Source: Collinsella sp.
Lineage (GTDB): Bacteria; Actinomycetota; Coriobacteriia; Coriobacteriales; Coriobacteriaceae
Direction of reading: 5' to 3'
Assembly (NCBI GenBank): GCA_031292915.1
Contig: JAUMSH010000035.1
Span: forward strand, 1-24,597
DNA length: 24,597 nucleotides
Part shown: piece after piece, positions 14,644 through 21,635 of the stretch
Position numbering within the stretch: the stretch's first letter is position 1
Layout: every line of letters begins with the position of its first letter
The notes under the pieces: model-generated
What the model was told of the DNA's origin: nothing
Seen by the model: only the letters and a program-made list of their open reading frames with translations
Database searches by the model: none
Position numbers and translations under genes: made by a program

Positions 14644-16032
14644 ATGATTAAGATTGCCAAGTTTGGCGGCTCGTCGGTCGCCGACGCCGAACACTTCAAA
14701 AAGATCAAGGCCATCGTCGACGCCGACCCTGCCCGCCGTTTTGTGGTGGTTTCCGCCTGCGGCCGCCGCTTTAAGGGCGACACCAAGGTGACCGACCTGC
14801 TCTACCTGGTTAACGCGCACGTTAAGTATCACGTGTCGTGCGAGGAGCTACTCGAGGACATTGGCCAGCGCTATTTTGATATCGCTGACGAGCTGGAGCT
14901 CACCTATCCCATCCGCGAGGAGTTTGCGGCCTTTGCCGAGCGCGCCCGCTCAGGCGGCTACTCCACCGAGGAGCTTGTGAGCCGCGGCGAGTACTTTACC
15001 GCTCGCCTGATGGCCGAGTACCTGGGCCTGCCGTTCCTGGACGCCGCGACGGTCGTTGCGTTCCATCACGACGGTACGCTCAGCATGAATCGTACCTCCG
15101 AGCTGGTGCAGGAGTACGGTCAGCAGGGCGGCTTTGTTATGCCCGGTTTCTACGGCGCGACGCGTGAGGGCCAGATCAAGCTGCTCGACCGTGGCGGCGG
15201 CGATATTTCCGGCGCGATTCTGGCCAAGTGCCTGGGCGCCGATCTGTACGAGAACTGGACCGACGTCTCGGGCTTCTATTCTGCCGATCCGCGTATTGTT
15301 CCCGAGGCTCAGCCCATCGCCCGCGTTACCTACGAGGAGCTGCGCGAGCTTTCGTACATGGGCGCAAGCGTCCTGCACGAGGAGGCCGTGTTCCCCGTGC
15401 GCGAGGCGGGTATTCCGCTGGTCATCAAGAACACCAATGCGCCGCAGGACCCCGGCACCATCATTAGCGAGACGGCTGACGAGGGCGAGGCGGAGCCCAT
15501 CATTACCGGCGTGACCGGCAAGCGCGGTTTTATCGCCATCAACGTCGCCCGCGACCGCACCAAGCCCCGTGTCGGCTTTATGCGCCGTGCGCTTTCGGTC
15601 TTCGAGCGCTATGACGTTTCCGTCGAGCACATGCCCACCGGTGTTGACCGCTTTGGCGCCGTGGTGCAGGAGCAGGACGTTCACGATTCGCTGTACTCGC
15701 TCGTGGGCGACATTCAGCAGGAGGTCGAGCCACTCGAGATTGAGGTTGTCGAGGGTCTGGCACTTATCGCGACCGTCGGCCGTAACCTGCGCGGTCGCGC
15801 GGGCATCTCTGGCCACCTGTTTGGCATGCTTGGCCAGGCCGGCGTGAGCGTGCGCATGATTTCGCAGAGCTGCGACGAGATTAACATCATTATCGGTGTC
15901 GAGGAGAAGGACTTCGATCTGGCGATTCAGACCATTTACCGTGCCTTCTCCGACGAAAACGGCATTGTGAAGGTCTCCGACCTGGAGGCCTCCGCACCGG
16001 TCGATCCCGCCCTGGCCGCGCTCCGCAAGTAG
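14644..16032 (+). CDS. lysC: Aspartate kinase
   Basis: Phosphorylates aspartate, the committed step to lysine, threonine, methionine and diaminopimelate. Catalytic domain: KFGGSSV (6-12), VVVSACG, the SRGEYFTARLMAEYLG helix, DRGGGDISGAILAKCLGAD, YENWTDVSGFYSADPR. Two ACT domains follow (roughly 286-360 and 370-450, the second with VGRNLRGRAGISGHLFGML), where lysine or threonine feedback is sensed. 462 residues, the long monofunctional type; no homoserine dehydrogenase is fused. AAAGG precedes ATG 14644. The hairpin at 16105-16131 ends its transcript. Confidence 0.95.
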   Translation: MIKIAKFGGSSVADAEHFKKIKAIVDADPARRFVVVSACGRRFKGDTKVTDLLYLVNAHVKYHVSCEELLEDIGQRYFDIADELELTYPIREEFAAFAERARSGGYSTEELVSRGEYFTARLMAEYLGLPFLDAATVVAFHHDGTLSMNRTSELVQEYGQQGGFVMPGFYGATREGQIKLLDRGGGDISGAILAKCLGADLYENWTDVSGFYSADPRIVPEAQPIARVTYEELRELSYMGASVLHEEAVFPVREAGIPLVIKNTNAPQDPGTIISETADEGEAEPIITGVTGKRGFIAINVARDRTKPRVGFMRRALSVFERYDVSVEHMPTGVDRFGAVVQEQDVHDSLYSLVGDIQQEVEPLEIEVVEGLALIATVGRNLRGRAGISGHLFGMLGQAGVSVRMISQSCDEINIIIGVEEKDFDLAIQTIYRAFSDENGIVKVSDLEASAPVDPALAALRK

Positions 16033-16104
16033 CTGCCATCCCGGTGATTTTTGGGACATGTCTCATAAATCTACGGCGGGGCGTTTCGTTTCGGTTTCGT
16101 TTCG

Positions 16105-16131
16105 ACGGGGCGGGTTTCGTGCCCGCCCCGT
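16105..16131 (+). terminator. Terminator after lysC
   Basis: ACGGGGCGGG (16105-16114) pairs perfectly with CCCGCCCCGT (16122-16131), followed by TCTTGT. Just upstream is an 11-base tandem duplication, GTTTCGTTTCG twice (16083-16104). Confidence 0.7.
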
Positions 16132-16206
16132 TCTTGTATAAACTGGGCAAGAATATCCGGTCTGCTCGGCGTGCGGGCAAAAGCCAAAACCTTTAAAGGG
16201 GGAAGT

Positions 16207-17232
16207 ATGAAACAGTACACGGTTGCTATTTTGGGTGCGACGGGAGCCGTGGGCACCCAGATGCTCGAGTGCCTCAACGAGCAGGAGTTTCCGGTTGGCA
16301 AGCTCAAGCTGTTGGCAAGTGCACGCTCCGCGGGCAAGACCGTCGAGTTCCGTGGCGAGCAGATTGTGATTGAGGAAGCTTGCCCCGAGGCCTTTGAGGG
16401 CTGCGACATCGTGCTTGGCGCCGCCGGCGACGATATCGCGAAGGAACTGCTGCCCGAGGCCGTCAAGCGCGGCGCCGTCGTGGTCGACAACAGCCATGCC
16501 TTCCGTATGGATCCCGAGGTGCCGTTGGTCGTGCCCGAGATCAATGCCGACGATATCAAGTGGCATCACGGCCTTATCGCCAATCCCAACTGTGCGACCA
16601 TCATCGGCCTGGTTCCCACGTGGCCGCTGCATCAGCTCGCCGGCGTGAAGCGCATGATCGTCTCGACGTATCAGGCGGCTTCGGGTGCTGGCGCTCCCGG
16701 TATGGCCGAGCTCGAGGCTCAGCTGGCCGCCCTAGGCCGTGGCGAGGAGATTCCCGAGCCGCGCGCGTTTGCCGCCCAGCTGGCGAGCAACCTGATTCCG
16801 CAGATTGGCGGCGTCAAGGAAGAGGGCTTTACCTCCGAGGAGATGAAGCTGCAAAACGAGGGCCGCAAGATCATGCACCTGCCCGAGCTGCGCGTGAACT
16901 GCACCTGCGTGCGCGTGCCCGTGCTGCGTTCGCACTCCGAGAGCATTACGCTTGAGTTTGAGCGCGACATTACGGTTGACGAGGCCCGTGCTGCGCTGGC
17001 TTCTGCCCCGGGTGTCAAGCTGGTTGACGACATGAGCGCCGAGGATGCGCACGATCGTTTCCCCATGCCGATGGACACCTCCGACCAGGACCTGATTTGG
17101 GTCGGCCGCGTGCGTCGCGACATCTCGAACCCCGAGGCTGCGCGCGGCATCACCTTCTGGTGCTGCGGCGACCAAATCCGTAAGGGCGCGGCAACCAACG
17201 CCGTCCAGATCGCTAAGCTGCTCTGCGAGTAG
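16207..17232 (+). CDS. asd: Aspartate-semialdehyde dehydrogenase
   Basis: NADPH-dependent reduction of aspartyl phosphate to aspartate semialdehyde, directly after LysC in the pathway. Seen: Rossmann motif ILGATGAVGTQML (8-20), VVVDNSHAFRMD, catalytic Cys129 in IANPNCATI, the substrate loop YQAASGAGAPGMAEL, and the later RVPVLRSHSES with the active-site His. 341 residues, full length. ATG 16207 with AAAGGGGGA before it is preferred to an in-frame GTG at 16171. Its own promoter probably lies after the lysC terminator (TTGTATAAAC near 16134). Confidence 0.95.
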   Translation: MKQYTVAILGATGAVGTQMLECLNEQEFPVGKLKLLASARSAGKTVEFRGEQIVIEEACPEAFEGCDIVLGAAGDDIAKELLPEAVKRGAVVVDNSHAFRMDPEVPLVVPEINADDIKWHHGLIANPNCATIIGLVPTWPLHQLAGVKRMIVSTYQAASGAGAPGMAELEAQLAALGRGEEIPEPRAFAAQLASNLIPQIGGVKEEGFTSEEMKLQNEGRKIMHLPELRVNCTCVRVPVLRSHSESITLEFERDITVDEARAALASAPGVKLVDDMSAEDAHDRFPMPMDTSDQDLIWVGRVRRDISNPEAARGITFWCCGDQIRKGAATNAVQIAKLLCE

Positions 17233-17244
17233 TGTGACCTGTCC

Positions 17245-17374
17245 GGCGGGGGCCGGGCTTGGTTTTCAGAACGTCCTCGACCATGTGCGGCGCCTTGTCC
17301 TGCTCCTTCGGAGCCGCGGACAAGGCGCCGCACTGATCTGCGGAGTGTTCTGAAAACTAAGCCCGGCCCCCGCC
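17245..17374 (+). repeat. Nested palindrome, family A copy 2, after asd
   Basis: Outer arms 17245-17272 and 17347-17374 (28 bases, one wobble). Inner arms 17285-17300 and 17318-17333 (16 bases, perfect), capped by CTCC/GGAG with loop TTC. The 5' internal loop GTCCTCGACCAT matches copy 1 at 10 of 12 positions; the 3' loop TGATCTGCGGAGT shares the TGYGGAR core. It begins 12 bases after the asd stop and may double as its terminator, although no T-run follows. Confidence 0.8.
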
Positions 17375-17470
17375 TGCGGTGACGCTGCTGTAGGCGGCCT
17401 GCGATGGGGCCGTTGTTGGTTGGGGCCGCTGGGCTGGTGTGGGGGCACGTGGCCGTTGCAGGCCCTGGTC

Positions 17471-17630
17471 CCGGCAGCTGCGGCGCTTTGCGCCTGCCGC
17501 CTTTGGGGACTGTGGGGCGCGGCCGGCAGCTGCGGCGCGTTCGCGCCTGCTGCCTGGGGTGACTGCGGGGCCGTGACGGCAGCTGCGGCGCGCTGTGCCT
17601 GCCGCCTGAGGTGACTTTGAGGTTGGGGTG
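17471..17630 (+). repeat. Three tandem GC-rich hairpin repeats of 52-53 bases
   Basis: The word CGGCAGCTGCGGCGC starts at 17472, 17524 and 17577. Each unit continues with a hairpin (GGCGC...GCGCC type), CTGCYGCCT and a GGGGACT or GGTGACT end. The end motif CCTGCGGTGAC also occurs at the right edge of the palindrome at 17245-17374, as if it belonged to a fourth, partial unit. Open frames through this part look non-coding. Confidence 0.7.
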
Positions 17631-17638
17631 AATCGGGG

Positions 17639-17810
17639 TCTAATACTTTCCCGTGAAGTGAACGACCTTATTTTGACCCCCGAAGCATTGGCATATTTTG
17701 ACCGCTATTTCCTGCGGTTTTGCAGCGCGAATCCTGCGGTTTTTTGGTCTAAAGGTGTGGATGCTCCGGGGCCTCGTTTTTACTCGTTCACTTCTCGGGA
17801 AAGTATTAGA
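17639..17810. repeat. 172-base nested palindrome, different family
   Basis: Terminal arms 17639-17665 and 17784-17810 match as inverted repeats at 26 of 27 positions. Inside are arms 17678-17688 and 17761-17771 (10 of 11) and a direct repeat TCCTGCGGTTTT (17710-17721, 17732-17743). The centre is A/T-richer than the GC-rich surroundings. It resembles a MITE or a large palindromic intergenic unit; no coding frame within it is credible. Confidence 0.72.
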
Positions 17811-17976
17811 GCTCAGCTGATAGAGGTACCGCTCTGGCGTCGAAACTCTGCGTCTTCTTCGCTTGATTGGGGAAAACAGCCTCGCTTAAGCAATTGCGAG
17901 CCCGCCCAGACGCATCTGCGGGGGTTGTCTGCACAATTCGCGGTATTATGTTGCGGAGTTTTGAAAGGAGCCACTG

Positions 17977-18555
17977 GTGGTCACGACGACGTTTGCTTCG
18001 CCTTTGGGCGAAATCCTGCTTGCCGCTGATGGCCGCGGTTTGACGGGGCTTTGGTTTGAGGGGCAGGAGCACTTTGGCTCCACGCTTCTCAAAGAAGATC
18101 CCGAACATGTTGAAGGCGCCGATGCGGTTTCCGGTACTGGTGGCATGTCGTCGGTAAGTCCCGCAAATGGTGCGGCTACTTCGGTGCTTGAGCGTTCTTG
18201 GGCTTGGCTGAATGCTTATTTTGCAGGGCAGGAGCCTCGGTTTACACCGCCGTTGCATATGATTGGTACGGCGTTTCAGCGCGAGGTTTGGTTTGAGCTG
18301 CTTTCTATCTCGCGTGGCGAGGTCGCTACGTATGGTGAGATCGCCCAGCGTGTTGCGGCTCGACATCGTGTACCGGGAAACGAAGCACCCGTTGTGTCTC
18401 CCCGTGCCGTGGGGGCCGCGGTCGCGCGAAATCCCATTTCGATCATTGTGCCGTGCCATCGCGTGGTTGCCGCCGATGGCTCGCTCAACGGATATGCCGG
18501 CGGGCTTGACCGCAAGGAGTGGCTGCTTCGGCTTGAGGGCGCGTACGAGGAGTAA
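17977..18555 (+). CDS. ogt: Methylated-DNA--[protein]-cysteine S-methyltransferase
   Basis: Transfers alkyl groups from O6-alkylguanine in DNA to its own cysteine, a suicide repair reaction. Seen: the C-terminal domain FQREVWFELLSISRGEVATYGEIAQ, SPRAVGAAVARNPISIIVPCHRV with acceptor Cys160 and His161, and GSLNGYAGGLDRKEWLLRLE. The N-terminal ribonuclease-like domain begins FASPLGEILLAAD. 192 residues against about 160-175 usual: extra Gly/Ser-rich residues at about 48-68 and a longer segment (RHRVPGNEAPVV) before SPRAVG. The GTG start at 17977 follows AAAGGAG by six bases. Confidence 0.93.
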   Translation: MVTTTFASPLGEILLAADGRGLTGLWFEGQEHFGSTLLKEDPEHVEGADAVSGTGGMSSVSPANGAATSVLERSWAWLNAYFAGQEPRFTPPLHMIGTAFQREVWFELLSISRGEVATYGEIAQRVAARHRVPGNEAPVVSPRAVGAAVARNPISIIVPCHRVVAADGSLNGYAGGLDRKEWLLRLEGAYEE

Positions 18556-18783
18556 CGCTCGAACACTTTGCATAGCCAAGACGCCGTGAAAGAACGAGTC
18601 GCCGTCTTTTCGCGACCGGCATGCGTCCAAGCGCTCGGCATCTGAGCCTTAAGTTTGGTTAAGCCATATCCTGCGTATTTGAAAACGCGCAGGTTGAGCA
18701 GCTAAGGCTGCGCTAAGACGGCTGGCGGTGCGCTATCATCGGCGGTATCGAAACCTGTATAGCCGTGCGCTAAAGGAACAACT
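18556..18783. other. Gap with weak terminator and regulator promoter
   Basis: AAGACG (18578-18583) and CGTCTT (18603-18608), followed by TT, form a weak terminator for ogt. The rest must carry the promoter of the response-regulator gene; no repeat binding site was recognised with confidence. Confidence 0.35.
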
Positions 18784-19473
18784 ATGAAGCTGATGCTTGC
18801 CGAGGACGAACCCGGCCTCTCCCGTGCCCTTACCGCGATTCTTCAACATAGCGACTACGAGGTCGACACCGCCCTCGACGGTCTGACGGCGCTCGAATAT
18901 CTGCTCGCCAACGACTATGACGCCGCAATCCTAGATATCATGATGCCCGGCATGGATGGCATCGAGGTGCTCAAGCGCACGCGTGAGGCCGGCAAGCGCC
19001 TGCCCATCATCATGCTTACGGCCAAAAGCGAGGTGTCCGATAAGGTCGAGGGTCTGGATGCCGGTGCCAACGATTACCTGACCAAGCCGTTTGCCGCCAA
19101 GGAACTGCTCGCACGCATTCGTGCCATGACGCGTGCCGCGACGGCAATTGACGCTACGACGCTCAGCGTGGGCAATGTGCGCCTCGACACGGCATCGTGC
19201 ACGCTCGTTGGGCCTTTGGGCGAGGAGCACCTGGCCAACCGTGAGTTTCAGCTTATGGAGCTCTTTATGCGTAACGCCGGCACGCGCATGCCCACCGAGC
19301 GTCTGATGCTCGAGGTTTGGGGTGAGGACGCGCCCGAAGGCGCCAATGTGGTGTGGGTCTACATCTCGTACCTGCGCAAAAAGCTGACGGCGCTGGGTGC
19401 CAACGTGGCTATCCGCGCGTCGCGCAATCAGGGATATTCGCTTGAGGTTGTCGAGGAAGGTGAACAGGCGTGA
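18784..19473 (+). CDS. OmpR/PhoB-family response regulator
   Basis: Cytoplasmic transcription factor switched on by phosphorylation. Receiver domain 1-115: acidic Glu7/Asp8, phospho-acceptor Asp51 in LDIMMPGMDG, Thr79 and Lys101 (YLTKPF). The winged-helix domain follows (about 125-225: LANREFQLMELFMRNAG, VWVYISYLRKKL, RNQGYSLEV). 229 residues, standard. Its stop overlaps the kinase start by four bases (GTGA), so the two are translationally coupled. The exporter genes downstream are the likely target. Confidence 0.95.
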   Translation: MKLMLAEDEPGLSRALTAILQHSDYEVDTALDGLTALEYLLANDYDAAILDIMMPGMDGIEVLKRTREAGKRLPIIMLTAKSEVSDKVEGLDAGANDYLTKPFAAKELLARIRAMTRAATAIDATTLSVGNVRLDTASCTLVGPLGEEHLANREFQLMELFMRNAGTRMPTERLMLEVWGEDAPEGANVVWVYISYLRKKLTALGANVAIRASRNQGYSLEVVEEGEQA

Positions 19474-20843
19474 GCGTGCGCGCGTGGTGCAAACGCATGA
19501 CGGAGCGGTTTCACGCCGCCTCGAGTAGTACGGGGCGGGCAAATTCTGTTGACGCATTGGGCCGCCGCCTGCGTCGCAAGTTCATCCTCGTTGCCATGGG
19601 CGCTGTGACCGTGGTGCTCACGCTCATCATCGCTGGCATCAACATCGTCAATTATTCGCATGTCTGCAAGATGGCCGACGCTCGCCTGGACTATATCCTG
19701 GCGGGCAAGGACGGCATCGATTGGACGGATGGGCCCAAGACCGACCCCGGCGAGGATGTGGGCGCCGGTAAGACCGCTGCCGGTGACCGGGTGGCCGTGC
19801 GCGCCGGGCACTTCGAAGGCATGACGGCGGAGTCTCCCTTCGACACGCGCTACTTTACGGTGTCGATTGCCGGCGGGCAGGTGACTGATGTCAACACGGC
19901 CCGCATTGCCGCGGTGGGTGCCAAGCGTGCCGCCCGCATCGCTGCAGGACTATATTCCAAGGGCTGGACCTCGGGCTTTTCTGGTAACTACCGCTATACG
20001 GTTACGGTTCAGGGCGACGAGACAACCTATGTGTTCGTGGACTGCTCACGCGAGCTTGCAAGCTTTCATTCGTTTTTGAGCGCGAGCGTGGCAATCAGTT
20101 GCATTGGCTGGCTGGCGGTGCTGGCAATTGTGGCGGGTGCCTCGGGCGCGGTGATTCGACCGATGGTCGAGAGCTACAGCAAGCAAAAGCGGTTCATTAC
20201 CGATGCAAGCCATGAGATCAAGACGCCGCTGGCCGTGATTGACGCCGCTAACGAGGTGCAGGAAATCGAGAGCGGCGAGAGCGAATGGACGCAGAGCATT
20301 CACGAGCAGGTCGCGCGGCTGACGGCGCTGACGGAGCGTCTGGTGTTCCTGGCGCGTATGGACGAGGGCTCGGCGGGCTTTACCATGACATCGATCGATC
20401 TTTCAGAGGCAGTGGACAAGGCGGCGGCGCCGTTTGGGTCGGTGGCGGTTTCGCGCGGAAAGCGGCTGGCGACGTCGATCGCGAGCGGCGTGCGAGCCCA
20501 TGCCGATGCCGCGGCAGTGGCGCAGGTTGTTGAGCTGCTGCTGGACAATGCCACACGCTACGCAAGCGAGGACAGCGTGATTGAGCTGAGCCTGCGTGCC
20601 GTTTCGCGCGGTCAGGGTAAAGGTGCCGCCGAGCTTGTCGTATCGAACGCCGTGGACGAGCTGCCCGAAGGCGACCTGGACCGATTGTTCGACCGCTTCT
20701 ATCGTGCAGACGTATCGCGCAGCTCCAAGACGGGCGGCTCGGGCGTGGGCCTATCCGTGGTACGAGCCATCGCCGAAGCCCATGGCGGGAGCGCTTCTGC
20801 CTGCGGCCACGGCAACCAGATTACCTTCACCGTCCGCCTCTAA
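19470..20843 (+). CDS. Membrane sensor histidine kinase
   Basis: Senses an unknown signal across the membrane and phosphorylates the preceding regulator. Two membrane segments (about 38-60 and 203-228) enclose an extracytoplasmic sensor of about 140 residues. HisKA has SHEIKTPLAVID with phospho-acceptor His248. The ATPase domain has the N box ELLLDNATRYAS (Asn360) and the G box TGGSGVGLSVVRAIAEAHGG. No clear HAMP domain separates the second membrane segment from HisKA, as only about 10 residues intervene. 457 residues, GTG start at 19470. The TAA stop is followed at once by a REP-like palindrome. Confidence 0.94.
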   Translation: MSVRAWCKRMTERFHAASSSTGRANSVDALGRRLRRKFILVAMGAVTVVLTLIIAGINIVNYSHVCKMADARLDYILAGKDGIDWTDGPKTDPGEDVGAGKTAAGDRVAVRAGHFEGMTAESPFDTRYFTVSIAGGQVTDVNTARIAAVGAKRAARIAAGLYSKGWTSGFSGNYRYTVTVQGDETTYVFVDCSRELASFHSFLSASVAISCIGWLAVLAIVAGASGAVIRPMVESYSKQKRFITDASHEIKTPLAVIDAANEVQEIESGESEWTQSIHEQVARLTALTERLVFLARMDEGSAGFTMTSIDLSEAVDKAAAPFGSVAVSRGKRLATSIASGVRAHADAAAVAQVVELLLDNATRYASEDSVIELSLRAVSRGQGKGAAELVVSNAVDELPEGDLDRLFDRFYRADVSRSSKTGGSGVGLSVVRAIAEAHGGSASACGHGNQITFTVRL

Positions 20844-20879
20844 AACCTACCAAAATAAACCTGTCCCTTTTTGGTCGGT
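20844..20879 (-). repeat. REP-like palindrome, GGGACAG family, left of the exporter genes
   Basis: Arms AACCTACCAAAA (20844-20855) and TTTTGGTCGGT (20869-20879) flank a 13-base loop that reads AGGGACAGGTTTA on the - strand. It starts on the base after the kinase stop codon. It is an inverted copy of the palindrome at 24400-24436: a 25-base core is identical. Confidence 0.8.
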
Positions 20880-20928
20880 GCGAAATGGGTAATACTAAGG
20901 AGTTATCCGACCAGATGGGAATTAATCG

Positions 20929-21630
20929 ATGGCTTATATCGAATTCAAAGACGTCATCAAGGCGTACGGCGAGGGCGATGCCCGCATTCACGCGCTCGAC
21001 GGCGCGAGCTTTACCGTTGAGCGCGGTGAGCTCGCCATTATCCTGGGCGCCTCGGGTGCCGGCAAGACCACGGCGCTCAACATCCTGGGTGGCATGGATA
21101 CGGTAACCTCCGGCACTGTGACGGTGGACGGGCGCGACGTGAGCTCTGCCAACGAGGCGCAGCTCGTGGAATACCGCCGTGCCGACGTCGGCTTTGTCTT
21201 CCAGTTCTACAATCTGGTCCCCAACCTGACGGCGCTCGAAAATGTCGAGCTTGCGGCGCAGATTTGCCCCGATTCGCTCGATGCCGAGCAAACGCTTCGT
21301 CAGGTTGGCCTGGGCGACCGTCTTGCTAACTTTCCGGCGCAGCTTTCGGGCGGCGAGCAGCAGCGTGTGTCCATCGCCCGCGCGCTGGCCAAGAACCCCA
21401 AGTTGCTCCTGTGCGACGAGCCCACGGGCGCACTCGACTACAAAACCGGCAAGCAGATCTTGCAGCTGCTACAGGACACCTGTCGCAAGCAGGGCATCAC
21501 GGTCATCATCATCACCCATAACTCCGCGCTGGCGCCCATGGCCGATCGCCTGATCCGCTTTAAGAGCGGCCGCGTGGAGAGCGAGACGGTCCAGCAAAAT
21601 CCCGTGCCTATCGAGACGATCGAGTGGTAG
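20929..21630 (+). CDS. ABC transporter ATP-binding protein (MacB/LolD type)
   Basis: ATPase that powers the adjacent FtsX-type permease. Walker A GASGAGKT (40-47), Q-loop Gln92, signature LSGGEQQR (139-146), Walker B LLLCDE with Glu164, D-loop GALD and switch His197. 233 residues, the usual size for this subfamily, which drives mechanotransmission rather than classical import. It ends seven codons after the permease frame could open at GTG 21624, so the two are coupled. GGGA before ATG 20929 is a modest ribosome site. Confidence 0.95.
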   Translation: MAYIEFKDVIKAYGEGDARIHALDGASFTVERGELAIILGASGAGKTTALNILGGMDTVTSGTVTVDGRDVSSANEAQLVEYRRADVGFVFQFYNLVPNLTALENVELAAQICPDSLDAEQTLRQVGLGDRLANFPAQLSGGEQQRVSIARALAKNPKLLLCDEPTGALDYKTGKQILQLLQDTCRKQGITVIIITHNSALAPMADRLIRFKSGRVESETVQQNPVPIETIEW

Positions 21631-21635
21631 CGCCC

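Noticed and set aside
17471..17630. CRISPR-like array
   Set aside because: Only three units with diverged interiors and no constant repeat/variable spacer pattern; no cas genes.
17420..18029. Open frames of 64 and 133 codons in the palindrome-rich region before ogt
   Set aside because: They run through tandem hairpins and the 172-base palindrome, have unusual Ala/Cys/Trp-rich or mixed composition, and the second overlaps the ogt start.
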